DNA from: Orobanche coerulescens
Lineage: Eukaryota; Streptophyta; Magnoliopsida; Lamiales; Orobanchaceae
DNA length: 64,000 nt
Direction of reading: 5' to 3'
NCBI GenBank assembly: GCA_033398695.1
Contig: CM065815.1
Coordinates: forward strand, 100,716,501 to 100,780,500
The position numbers and the translations under genes are program-made. This document shows positions 53,989 to 64,000 of this stretch, one piece after another. Within the stretch, counting starts at the first letter, position 1. Each line of letters opens with the position of its first letter. A model generated the notes under the pieces. It saw only the letters and a list, made by a program, of their open reading frames with translations. It searched no databases and had not been told where the DNA came from.

Positions 53989-54541
53989 AGAGGAATTGTC
54001 CTCAGTGCGCAATCCGTCATCATCAAGATAAGGAGAAAGATCACCTATGTTGAAAGTAGCATGCACTCCATAGTCGCCCTAAGTTCTAATTTGTAAGCAT
54101 TGTCGTTCACCTTCGCAACTATTTTAAATGGCCCCTCGGCTCGTGGCATTAACTTATTCTTACGCTTACTCGGGAATCGTTCCTTCCTCAAATGTAACCA
54201 AACTAAATCTCCAACCTCGAATAGTCTCGGCTTTCTTTGCTTGTTCGACTTCCTTTTGTACGCCTCGTTTATTTCCTTGATTCGATCCCGCACTTTGTTC
54301 GTAATTTCATCATTGATTTTAGTTTTGACTCCGCATCCTTATGCACCAATTCGTCACTTGGTAGTGGAATTAGATCTAGCGGCATGTAAGGATTCAACCC
54401 GTAAACTACTTCAAATGGAGAGTGTGCGGTGGCATGAGTAGGAGATCGATTATAAGCAAACTCCGCATGTGCGATTTCAGATCCCGATCCTTTTGTGTTT
54501 TGCTCACCAAGCCTCGCAGCAGCGTCCCAGTGTTCGATTCG
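53989..54541 (-). pseudogene. pol: Element C integrase C-terminal part
   Basis: RDRIKEINEAYKRKSNKQRK, FEVGDLVWLHLRKERFPSKRKNKL, NDNAYKLEL, in several frames; shifts near 54075 and 54295 and between 54400 and 54541. Confidence 0.85.
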
Positions 54542-56328
54542 TTACTTGATTTGTCCGTCGGTTTGAGGATGATGTGAAGTACTAAACAAAAGCTTGGTTC
54601 CAACCTTCCTCCATAACGTGTTCCAAAAGTAGCTTAGAAACTTTGAGTCCCGGTCCGAAACAATAGTTTTCGGAACTCCATGTAATCGCACCACCTCTCG
54701 AAAATACAAGTCAGCAACATTACTCGCATCATCGGTTTTGTGACAAGGAACAAAATGAGCCATCTTTGAAAAACGATCGACAACAACCATGATCGCATCC
54801 TTACCTCTTTGGGTTCGAGGTAAAGCCACAATGAAATCCATTGATACATCTTCCCATGGCCTCTCCGGAATCGGTAAAGGTGTGTATATTCCTGGTTTGA
54901 ACGCACTCTTCGCAATATGGCATGTCACACACTTACTGATTATATTATGGACATCCCCCTGCATCCTTGGCCAATAAAAATGTTCTTTAAGCACATCCAA
55001 TGTCTTGGCTGAACCAAAGTGGCCAGCCAAACCTCCCCCATGAGCCTCTCGAACCAGCAATTCTCGAATCGTGTGCCTTGGTAGACAAAGACGATTTCCC
55101 TTAAAAAGAAAACCCTCATGTATCGAAAATTCTCCCACCGGGCCAGATTTGCACAGGGCGAAGGTCTCGCCAAAATCCGCATCACCTTCGTAATATTCCT
55201 TTATTGTATCGAATCCAAGCAAACGAGCATCAAGAGTGGCGAGTAAGGCATAACGCCTAGACAATGCATCTGCCACAATATTGCTCTTGCCATCCTTATA
55301 CTTTGATGAGAGGTGAAATGATTGTAAGAATTCCACCCACTTCGCATGCATGGGACTTAACTTGTGCTGTCCGTTAATATACTTCAAGGATTCATGGTCC
55401 GAGTGTATGATAAAATGCTTTGGTCGAAGATAGTGACTCCAATGATCTAGAGCCCTCACAATAGCATAAAACTCCTTGTCGTACGTACAATAATTCAGAC
55501 GAGCACCGTTTAACTTCTCGGAAAAATAAGCAATAGGTCGCTTTCCCTGAATGAGAACCGCTCCAATGCCCACCCCGCTAGCATCACACTCCACCTCAAA
55601 CGGTTGCGAAAAATCGGGTAATGCTAAGATTGGTGCTTCGCACAACTTCGCCTTCAAATTTGCAAATGACTCCTGAGCAGCCCGGCTCCAATTAAACGTG
55701 CCCTTCTTCAAACATTCGGTTATTGGGCTTGCAATGGTACTGAAGTCTCGAATGAATCTTCGGTAAAATGAAGCTAATCCATGGAATGATCTAACCTCCG
55801 TCACTGTAGTGGGAACCGGCCAGGACTTAATTGCTTCGATCTTCGCTTGGTCGACCGACACTCCATTCTTTGAAACAACATAGCCAAGAAAGACTATACT
55901 TTCGACCAAAAATGAGCACTTCTCCTTTTTTCCATACAGCTTCTGGTCTCTAAGGGTTTCGAAGACTTGCCTCAAGTGTTCGAAATGCTCTTGCAACGAT
56001 GGTTGTAGATCAAAATATCATCTAAGTATACAACCACAAATTTCCCTAGAAATGGCTTAAGTACCTTATTCATCAAGCGCATGAAAGTACTCGGTGCATT
56101 TGTAAGACCGAACGGCATAACGGTCCATTCATACAGCCCGTGTTTTGTTTTGAAGGCTGTCTTCCACTCATCTCCTTCCCGCATCCGAATTTGGTGATAA
56201 CCACTTCGTAGATCAACTTTTGAAAAGATCACTGATCCGTGTAATTCGTCCAACATGTCATCAAGCCTCGGAATCGGAAATCGATACTTGATGGTTATAT
56301 TGTTCACCGCTCGACTGTCAATACACAT
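54542..56328 (-). pseudogene. pol: Element C RT, RNase H and integrase core
   Basis: RT from [13 protein letters not shown] to YLDDILIY; the frame is lost right after, near 56000, one base short. The next frame (484 codons, 55996-54542) has [12 protein letters not shown] thumb, RNase H ([29 protein letters not shown]), integrase HHCC region, MDFIVALP and SDRDSKF, and ends TDGQIK with a stop where the catalytic Glu (TDGQTEV) should be. Element B has exactly the same change. Confidence 0.9.
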
Positions 56329-57447
56329 CCTCCAAGATCCGTCTTACTTAGGAACCAGTAATACCGGAACCGCACAAGGACTTAGGCTTTCTCGAACGTA
56401 TCCACGATCCATCAGTTCTTCGATTTGGTTTTGTAATTCCTTTATTTCCTCGGGATTACATCTATAGGCAGCTTTGTTAGGGAGTGACACACCCGGTATG
56501 AGGTCGATCTGATGTTCAATCCCACGAATTGGTGGTAAACCCGACGGTAATTCTTCGGGAAAAACATCCGCAAATTCGCGTAATAAGGCATCCATCCTTT
56601 CGTTCTGCACAACCATGTTACCATTCCGTGTCTCCTTCAGAACCAACAAGTACACACACTTACCATCATTAATAGCATGTTCCACCTCCCGTTCGCTAGC
56701 AAACATGGCCAATTTTGGTTTTTCACTCCTACTAGAACTCATAGAGTGAATAGCTTGCGGCGACATTGGTTTAAGCACAATCTTCTTGCCCTTATCCCGT
56801 AACTCGTACTCATTGCTTCTTCCTCGGTGTAAAACGTCCCTATCAAACATCCATGGTCTTCCCAACAGTACATGGCATGCATCCATCGGGAGTACATCAC
56901 ATAATACGTTGTCTTCATATGAACCCATGGCTAGTCCAATCCTCACTTGTTTAGTTACCCTTATCTTGCTCCCATCATCGAGCCAATGCAAAGTGTAAGG
57001 TTTCGGGTGAGCCGTAGTGGTTAGCCCGAGTTTAGTCACCATCTCATTGGAAGCGGCGTTGGTGCAACTCCCCCATCAACGATCAAACTACACCATTTCT
57101 TTCCAATTTGACACTTTGTGTGAAATATTTGATTCCATTGTTCGAATCATTCGATCTGACTTTGGCTTGTAGCGTTCGCAGAACTAAAGCCGTGTCATAG
57201 CTTGGAGCATCGTAAGTCTCGCATTCCTCTCCTTCTTCGTCCTTAATGTCGAAATCAAATACGTCACCAGTCTTTCTTCCTCAACCAACAACTCATCTCG
57301 GATCGTGACGGCTTCCCCGAGTGTCACCACTCGTTTGTTTGGACAAGCATTTTGATAATGCCCGAACCCTTGACATTTGAAACATCTCACTTTAGCCAAA
57401 CTCGTCTCCTTGATGCGTAGGTACGGTCGCCTTAGCCGGATTCGCAA
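56329..57447 (-). pseudogene. gag-pol: Element C zinc knuckle, protease and RT N-terminus
   Basis: Zinc knuckle [14 protein letters not shown] (near 57345-57390), protease around 57050-57090 with a frame change at the DGGSC motif, [11 protein letters not shown], then the RT start ([26 protein letters not shown]). The next break is near 56343. Confidence 0.85.
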
Positions 57448-58167
57448 CAGGAACCGGAGTCGATGCTTGCCTTAACCGAACTAGATCCGACGCTGGTTTC
57501 CAAACTTGACGAAACTTCAGTTTATCTGACTTCATCCTGTTCGAGCTTCTAACTTCACACATAACCCACATAATGTATCAAGTCCTCGTATGGATCTGAT
57601 TCCACCGAGTTAGCTATGCTTCGGTTTAAGCCACGCAAGAATCGCGACATCTTGTTCCTCATTCTCCTCTATCTCTCCCATTAAGGTTAGATTCTCAAAC
57701 TCCTCAATGTACTCACCGACATTTAACTTTCCTTGCATGAGATCTGCTATCTTCTGTACAAGGATAATCGGTGTGATCTTTGGTACATATCTTTTGCGAA
57801 GTTTTCTTTTTAACGAATCCCACGAACGGATCTTTTCTTTCCCCGTACGAGCTCTTCGTGTTTTCACTCCTTCGTACCAAAGTGAAGCTCCTTTCCCCAA
57901 CTTGAGAATTGCATACTTACACCTTTTCTCATCGTCAAGGTCTTTAAATTCGAACATACGATCAATTTTTCGTTCCCATTCCAGGTAAACTTCAGGGTCT
58001 GTCCCTCCAACGAACTCTGGGAGTTCGTTCACCTTGAACTCTTCGACATGGCGTGAGGGTCGTTCATATTCACCACGCCTAGGTTGCCAACGCTGGTCGC
58101 GTTGTTCTGGTACGTCACGCAATGCATCACGAAGTTTTGCCAAGAAGTCAGCGTCGCTGAGATCCAT
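57448..58167 (-). pseudogene. gag: Element C Gag
   Basis: Starts MDLSDADFLAKLRDALRDVPEQR at 58167 (complement), with LPEFVGGTDPEVYLEWERK, KGASLWYEG and KLRKRYVP. Open to about 57610; between 57420 and 57620 it carries many 1-5 base edits against A1 and B, most at CAG/CTG. Confidence 0.88.
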
Positions 58168-59077
58168 AACGTCAAAGATCTTGGGCTCTCCGTGATACGA
58201 GATCGACATGGCCAACCGAAGAAAGACGATGTAGACGACCATGCAACCATGCATACGGCCATGCACACACATGCACCTACACGACATGCACTTACTTCTT
58301 TGGACGAGACGACTAATACGAGACTTGAAGTAACCTTGAACATATTTTACGTATGCATGAAGAAATTACGAACCATGCACTCATCCACCTTCTTCATGCA
58401 TTGAAACCGATGGTTCCCCTCCCTTGAATAAGTCACCTACATGGCAACAAAGTCATCAAAGCATGATAATAATAATCATCAAGAATCAAACCAAAGTCTT
58501 CTAACATGATTAGTTATTTTATTTTGTTTCTTGTCTTTGGTGAAGATTTGCTCAAGATTGACTAGTCATGATCCGAAATTTACTAGTCCGAGTGAAAAAG
58601 GCGAAAAGCGGACAAAATTACCAATTCCTGCGCGTATGACTATTTCGTAGCAGTTTTGGTATTTTAATCATAACTCTCTCATACGAAGTCCGATTTAGGT
58701 GATTCAAGCGGCCATGGAAAGATAAAAGAAAGATCTATAAATCATGTGAAACGGTACAAGGTCCAATTATGCTTATATCAAGCCACACGAACCGTTCAAA
58801 TGTGCAGTGATTTTTATGGCCGAAAATTGATGAAGATTTGTGAAGATTTTGTCCAAGATTGATGAAGATTTTCCATGCCTTCATTTTTCAAGTTCATGTC
58901 TACATTTTTCAAAGTCTTACAAGAAGATCAAATGGAGAAGATTTTGGGTCCCTCCACACTTCAATAAATCGAACCAAATCAAGGAGGATGGAAGCTTGGT
59001 GTTGATTTTTGTTGTCTTGTTAGAATTGTTTAATCTTTGTTTGATTTTAGTTGATTTTTGTGTGATCTTGTAATGGC

Positions 59078-59086
59078 TATTTATAA
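59078..59086 (+). promoter_or_regulatory. S3 LTR TATA-like box
   Basis: TATTTATAA, 66 nt before the hairpin block; second copy 61884-61892. Confidence 0.55.
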
Positions 59087-59152
59087 GCCACAATTTCAGC
59101 CCTTGAAAGATATCTTGAAAGTTATAAACATTGTATTTCTCTTGAAATATAC

Positions 59153-59274
59153 GTTGAACGAGTTCAACAAAACCTTGGTTATTATTTCGACGCGTCTCGA
59201 ATTATAACTTGATCAATTCTCAATAGGTCTTGAGGAGAGATTATCTTTATCGAGTTATAGGTCTAATTCGATAA
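59153..59274 (+). other. Four-hairpin RNA block, S3
   Basis: Same arms as family E: H1 GTTGAA and TTCAAC, H2 TTCGA and TCGAA, H3 CTCAA and TTGAG, H4 TTATCGAGTTA and TAATTCGATAA. Second copy 61959-62080. Confidence 0.7.
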
Positions 59275-59436
59275 AACACATTCAAACCCATACACTACCC
59301 TACCTCACGGCCGAAACCACATAAATTCGGCCACCACCTTTTATTTTCATTGTTACTTTGATACTTGTAAAAACCGTGATAATCTTCCGTTGTATTATAT
59401 ACGTTTTACGTACACTTACATACGTAATTCGTATCA

Positions 59437-59757
59437 TAAGTGGTATCAGAGCCCAAGGTCATCTCCTTGGGCGATTTATTCAACGAATTTTTAGTTGAAG
59501 TATTTAGTCACCTTCTTGGGTTGTTCTTCACGGTTAGAAGAATTTTCGCATAACATTGGCAGATTGGCGCAGTCGGAAGAAAATAAAGTTTCCCGTGGAT
59601 TCGACCGTTGGATCGTCACAAAATTTTGACAAAGGTAAGGCAACTCATCGAACTACAGTCTGAACGGTGGAGATCAGATTCTTTGATCATCTTCTTGGTT
59701 CATTCTTCACGGATTTCTTAGCAAATTTTCTGCTCAGTTTCTTGATCATTAGAAGAG
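59437..59757 (+). other. S3 5' leader
   Basis: 321 nt conserved with S1 and S2; splice-donor-like ACAAAGGTAAG near 59629. Confidence 0.65.
59441..59454 (+). other. Primer binding site of S3 (tRNA-iMet)
   Basis: TGGTATCAGAGCCC, canonical. Confidence 0.92.
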
Positions 59758-60807
59758 ATGGACATGACCATCTCCGAATTCTTGGTAAAGCTACGTGATG
59801 CTTTACATGACTTACCGGAACGTCGACGAGGAGGAGAAGGCCTATGTTCCCCACGCCATACTAACGAGTTCGAGTTGAACGAACTTCCGAAGTTCATCGG
59901 AGGTACCGACCCCGAAATTTATTTGGAATGGGAACGTAAGATGGATCGCTTGTTCGAGTTTAAAGGTCTTGACGATGAGAAGCGTTGCAGATATGCAATT
60001 ATCAAGTTGGTTAAAGGCGCTTCAGTTTGGTTCGAATTAAAGAAGAAGCAAAGGACTCGTGCTGGAAAAAACAAGATCCGTTCGTGGGAGTCGTTGAAAA
60101 GAAAACTTCGCAAGAGATACGTACCTTTCGGCTCGAGTTCGGCTCTCAAAATCATAACAACATCAGCCCCTAACTCGGTTTCTAAATCTCTCGACTTGCC
60201 TAATGAGACGAGTTTGCTGGAGGTGAGTTATTTCATTGGCCAAAGGTTCGATCATGTGCAAGATGTTTGCCCGACTCTTGCTACCCGAGACGAGTTAATA
60301 GCCGAGGAAGAACAAGAAAGGCTAGGCGACATTCTCAAGTTTGATATAGAGGACGAAGGAGAAGAAGAATGTGTAGTTTACGATGCTCCCGATTATGATA
60401 CAGACTTAGTTCTTCGTACTTTAGAAACCAAATCGGTTTCAAATGATTTGGAGCATCAGGACGAGTTAACGAGTGAGGAACTCACAAGTATACTTTTTAG
60501 TTCTACACAACCGTCCGTTTCCCGAGCTACAGAAGATGAAGAGATTGAGGACAAGGCGATTGTTCCCCAAAATTTCTATGAGGATATTTCTATTATTGTT
60601 AAAAAATTGGAGGATCCCAATCCAATTGTTCTCATTGATCCGGTTCCCGACACCGACCAACGTAAAAGCTATGTGGCTACATGTGACTGGAAAATAGTAA
60701 AAGACGAACTCATTGATGAAAGGAATGAGGACAAGATTTGTGCCCACATGACGCCGGAAATGGAAATTATTCCGTTAAACCACAAATCTTTTTGGGGATT
60801 CCGTTAA
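59758..60807 (+). CDS. S3 Gag-like protein with ruined zinc knuckle
   Basis: 349 codons. The N-terminal half is the Gag of the autonomous families (LPKFIGGTDPEIYLEWERK, KGASVWFE, SWESLKRKLRKRYVP), but the capsid middle is missing and the knuckle reads YFIGQRFDHVQDVC, having lost its first two Cys ([14 protein letters not shown] in the relatives). After an acidic linker (YDAPDYDTDLVLRTL, as in the autonomous Gag-PR linker) comes a part shared only with S2 (IIVKKLEDPNPIVLIDP, DTDQRKSYVATC, IIPLNHKSF). No protease motif. The frame stops at 60807 and resumes in the next entry. Any role as a Gag partner is inference. Confidence 0.82.
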   Translation: MDMTISEFLVKLRDALHDLPERRRGGEGLCSPRHTNEFELNELPKFIGGTDPEIYLEWERKMDRLFEFKGLDDEKRCRYAIIKLVKGASVWFELKKKQRTRAGKNKIRSWESLKRKLRKRYVPFGSSSALKIITTSAPNSVSKSLDLPNETSLLEVSYFIGQRFDHVQDVCPTLATRDELIAEEEQERLGDILKFDIEDEGEEECVVYDAPDYDTDLVLRTLETKSVSNDLEHQDELTSEELTSILFSSTQPSVSRATEDEEIEDKAIVPQNFYEDISIIVKKLEDPNPIVLIDPVPDTDQRKSYVATCDWKIVKDELIDERNEDKICAHMTPEMEIIPLNHKSFWGFR

Positions 60808-61210
60808 GGGAAATGGTAGACACCCAGATACGTCGTTTGTTTTTATTTTGCAGGTTGTTCTTTTAAAAATGCAATCCCAAGCAAACGTCAACACATCCGA
60901 CGAAAATTACATCTTCAACCCGGGAGGAGCACAACCCTATCCTAATACCAACCGTCCTTGGATTTTAGATTCGAGGACGAATCTCTTTAAAGGAAGAGGG
61001 GATGATACGAGATCGACATGGCCAACCGAAGAAAGACGACGAGACCATGCAACCATGCATACGGCCATGCACACACATGCACCTACACGACATGCACTTA
61101 CTTCTTTGGACGAGACGACTAATACGAGACTTGAAGTAACCTTGAACATATTTTATGTATGCATGAAGAAATTACGAACCATGCACTCATCCACCTTCTT
61201 CATGCATTGA
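60808..61210 (+). pseudogene. S3 C-terminal continuation into the LTR
   Basis: After a frame change near 60800, the S2-like C-terminus goes on: VVLLKMQSQANVN, DENYIFNPGGAQPYP, SRTNLFKGRGDDT through the polypurine tract and about 65 codons into the LTR (HTHAPTRHALTSLDET, TRLEVTL). Confidence 0.7.
60999..61012 (+). other. Polypurine tract of S3
   Basis: AAAGGAAGAGGGGA before the 3' LTR; encodes part of FKGRGDD. Confidence 0.9.
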
Positions 61211-62242
61211 AACCGATGGTTCCCCTCCCTTGAATAAGTCACCTACATGGCAACAAAGTCATCAAAGCATGATAATAATAATCATCAAGAATCAAACCAA
61301 AGTCTTCTAACATGATTAGTTATTTTATTTTGTTTCTTGTCTTTGGTGAAGATTTGCTCAAGATTGACTAGTCATGATCCGAAATTTACTAGTCCGAGTG
61401 AAAAAGGCGAAAAGTGGACAAAATTACCAATTCCCGCGCGTATGACTATTTCGTAGCAGTTTTGGTATTTTAATCATAACTCTCTCATACGAAGTCCGAT
61501 TTAGGTGATTCAAGCGGCCATGGAAAGATAAAAGAAAGATCTATAAATCATGTGAAACGGTACAAGGTCCAATTATGCTTATATCAAGCCACACGAACCG
61601 TTCAAATGTGCAGTGATTTTTATGGCCGAAAATTGATGAAGATTTGTGAAGATTTTGTCCAAGATTGATGAAGATTTTCCATGCCTTCATTTTTCAAGTT
61701 CATGTCTACATTTTTCAAAGTCTTACAAGAAGATCAAATGGAGAAGATTTTGGGTCCCTCCACACTTCAATAAATCGAACCAAATCAAGGAGGATGGAAG
61801 CTTGGTGTTGATTTTTGTTGTCTTGTTAGAATTGTTTAATCTTTGTTTGATTTTAGTTGATTTTTGTGTGATCTTGTAATGGCTATTTATAAGCCACATT
61901 TTCAGCCTTTGAAAGATATCTTGAAAGTTATAAACATTGTATTTCTCTTGAAATATACGTTGAACGAGTTCAACAAAACCTTGGTTATTATTTCGACGCG
62001 TCTCGAATTATAACTTGATCAATTCTCAATAGGTCTTGAGGAGAGATTATCTTTATCGAGTTATAGGTCTAATTCGATAAAACACATTCAAACCCATACA
62101 CTACCCTACCTCACGGCCGAAACCACATAAATTCGGCCACCACCTTTTATTTTCATTGTTACTTTGATACTTGTAAAAACCGTGATAATCTTCTGTTGTA
62201 TTTTATACGTTTTACGTACACTTACATACGTAATTCGTATCA
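61013..62242 (+). repeat. 3' LTR of S3
   Basis: 1,230 bp, 14 shorter than the 5' copy because of a small indel near the start. Hairpin block 61959-62080, shared U3 block 61464-61535. Confidence 0.93.
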
Positions 62243-62257
62243 CTCCGATACCACTTA

Positions 62258-63172
62258 TGATACGAATTCTCACTTGGGAGTCGAATTCGCTCTCGATACA
62301 GCGGAAGTCCTTTTGATGAATGGAAGCTATCGACAAGAAACGCCGGGATCGGTGACAACATGCCAAAGAACAATTGGCGAGTGATGAAGGCGGTGATTCG
62401 ATCTGACCACAAGACAGAATTGGGCCCAAATGAAAAGACTAAACAAAGACGTTTCGTTCGGAAGCGACTTTAAGACAGGAAACACGTTCGAAGGATCGAA
62501 CAACACTTTATACGAAATATTAAACAAGTATCAAGCTGTATCGAAAAATGAACAGAATATCGAAACAGGGTATAAACAGAAGTTTTATCAAATTAGACCT
62601 ATAATTTGATAAAGTGATTTCTACTCAAGACCTATTGAGAATCAATCAAATTAGTATTCGAAACGCGTCGAATAAAAACCAAGTTTTGATGAAAAGCATT
62701 CACCAGGGAAAAACACAAAGTGTTCTCAATTCTTCAACATTCAATCATCTCATTACAACTCTACTGCAACTATTTATAGGTAAAAGTGGCCTGACAAAAT
62801 AACTTAAACTATTACAAGCTGTTCTTTAAAATAATGAAAGGATAATAAAAGGTTCTTCAGGTCACTTGTTGACAAAAGTAAAAGCTGGGTCTTTGTCTCC
62901 AAGTTGTTTGCTGACAGCCGCCCTTTTGCCAAGAATCCTGCTGCTTTTGTAAGAGAAAGCTGAACATTCTTTTATTTGTTTAGTTGCCACTTGATCCTTT
63001 TCCCTCCCCAAGATGCTATTTGTCTTTTGTTTAAGTTACTCCAATTCTGACTATCAAGGTAACTCCGTGCCTCGTTTCTGTTTTCTCGCCTAAGTAGGTT
63101 GTAGTGCGATCGAGGTGTTTTACGTCAATTCTTACTTCATCTTCTTCGCTTGGAGTAGTCGGCTTCGTATCA
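62258..63172 (-). repeat. 5' LTR of element C
   Basis: 915 bp. TATA 62770-62779, hairpin block 62585-62704, polyprotein tail 63031-63172. The stretch 62340-62450 differs from the other LTR at nearly every CAG/CTG site. Confidence 0.93.
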
Positions 63173-63429
63173 GGAGCAGCCAACAGTGGGAGTATGGCAG
63201 CAGATACAGTTGTGAGTTTGGAAGTAGATAGCGGCTGGGAGATTTCTTGAAACGGGTAGGAGTGGAGAAAATTACAATCTGAATGGTTGAGGGATGCCCT
63301 GACCACAAAATGGCTCAGAGCCTTTTGTCACCATTAAGAGGGTAACATTTTTTACCAAACAACCTCCACCTCTAACCTATTCAGAGGTGACCTCTTAATG
63401 TAACCATTAAGAGCTAAACAAACAGCCCC
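63173..63429 (-). mobile_element. MITE copy M6, right part
   Basis: Resumes with the duplicated GGAGC and ends CAGCCCC before TTA (63430-63432). Confidence 0.85.
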
Positions 63430-64000
63430 TTAGTCAATAAGTAAATGCTTAATTGAAGCTATTATATTCAATCCTTGCTAATTAATCAAGAACTAAACGC
63501 TTAATAGGAGTTGTTATAGCCAATTCTCAATATAAAATGCTCGAATCTAACCAATAAACCCTAGTTGTCGTAGAGTTCCGACTCAAATAAGTGTAACGTG
63601 ATTTTATCTCCTATTAACGAGACTTATCAAGAAGTAAAAGCTTAATTGGAGCTATTATAGCCAATCGTTACTACAACAAGACTTAATCAAAAAGTAAAAG
63701 TTTAATCGGAGCTGTTATGCCAATTCTCAATACAAAAGGTTCAAATCTAACCAATATACCCGAGTTTTCATAGAGTTCCAGCTCGAATGCATGTAACATG
63801 GTCTTATATCCCATTAACAAGACTTAATCAAGAAGTAAAGGCTTAATCAGATCTATTATATTGAATTCTTGCTACAACAAGAATTAATCAAGAAGTAAAG
63901 GCTTATTGTCAATTCTTAGTACAGAAGGCTCGAATCGAAACAATAAACACGAGTTTTGTAGCGTTCCGACTGAATACATTCAACATGATCTTATGTCCTA
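63430..64000 (+). repeat. Satellite array, forward orientation, to window end
   Basis: About three monomers; array continues beyond the window. Confidence 0.93.

Larger units (their letters stand above)
58193..59436 (+). repeat. 5' LTR of S3
   Basis: 1,244 bp, TGATACGAGATCG to AATTCGTATCA. TATTTATAA at 59078-59086, hairpin block 59153-59274, shared U3 block 58657-58728. Confidence 0.93.
58193..62242 (+). mobile_element. S3: mosaic gag-only LTR element in the primer site of C
   Basis: 4,050 bp with LTRs 58193-59436 and 61013-62242 and target duplication CTCCG (58188-58192 and 62243-62247). No enzymes. Leader shared with S1 and S2; U5 of the LTR matches family E. Confidence 0.94.
53049..63172 (-). 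mobile_element. Element C: full-length Ty3/gypsy family A with nested S3
   Basis: LTRs 53049-53974 and 62258-63172; target duplication GGAGC. Same family as A1 and B. S3 (58193-62242) lies in its primer binding site. Coding region broken by several frame changes, most clustered at CHG sites (for example 57420-57620). Confidence 0.94.

Noticed and set aside
60840..60860. TTTTATTTTGCAGGTTG as a 3' splice site in S3 that could join with the leader donor
   Set aside because: S2 has TTTTGCATGTTG at the same place inside coding sequence, so the AG is probably a chance substitution.

Overview
The window is gene-poor, repeat-dense nuclear DNA from a flowering plant. The evidence is Ty3/gypsy chromovirus polyproteins, primer sites matching plant initiator tRNA-Met, a plant-type L1 LINE with an RNase H domain, a Tourist/Harbinger-like MITE and a ~197-bp satellite. 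I cannot name the species. I see no host protein-coding gene and no tRNA or rRNA gene. The setting looks pericentromeric or centromeric: satellite arrays invaded by elements whose Pol resembles the CRM (centromeric retrotransposon) clade.

Layout, left to right. 1-1724: 5' end of a minus-strand Ty3/gypsy element (A1), inserted in the 3' end of a Tekay/Del-type element whose 3' LTR is 1790-3730; that element sits in a decayed LINE (3731-9347) that also holds a solo LTR of family E (8118-8943). 9348-9421: satellite. 9422-24121: element B (family A, minus strand), with two gag-only elements nested in its gag gene: S1 (14225-17958, plus) and S2 (18194-22994, minus). 24122-25164: satellite plus a MITE. 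25165-37888: element D (minus), inserted in the MITE and itself split by element E (28315-34432, plus). 37904-53048: satellite in a ~2.9-kb higher-order repeat that carries the MITE, with the segment 39603-46339 inverted and a truncated Tekay-type LTR at 48284-50649. 53049-63172: element C (family A, minus), inserted in a MITE and carrying the gag-only element S3 (58193-62242) inside its primer binding site. 63173-64000: rest of the MITE and satellite. Eight insertions have exact 5-bp target duplications: AGTCT, CGAAT, TTTTC, CCTTG, TAAAC, GTTTT, CTCCG and GGAGC.

How the parts fit. Families A, D and E encode Gag-PR-RT-RH-IN but are broken here. S1, S2 and S3 encode only a Gag-like protein. 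All six share LTR ends (TGATAC...GTATCA), an initiator-Met primer site (degenerate in D), a polypurine tract whose reading frame runs into the LTR, and a ~120-nt block about 65 nt downstream of the TATA box. That block folds, by eye, into four successive hairpins whose arms co-vary between families, with G-U wobble pairs on the sense strand only. The simplest reading is a consortium in which the gag-only elements use proteins of D- and E-like partners through shared cis signals. The four-hairpin RNA and the polyprotein tail encoded inside the LTR are the observations most worth testing.

A caution: differences between paired LTRs, and many frameshifts, fall on CAG/CTG/CCG (CHG) sites. This looks like a methylation-linked base-calling artefact, so some coding sequences called broken here may be intact in the real genome.
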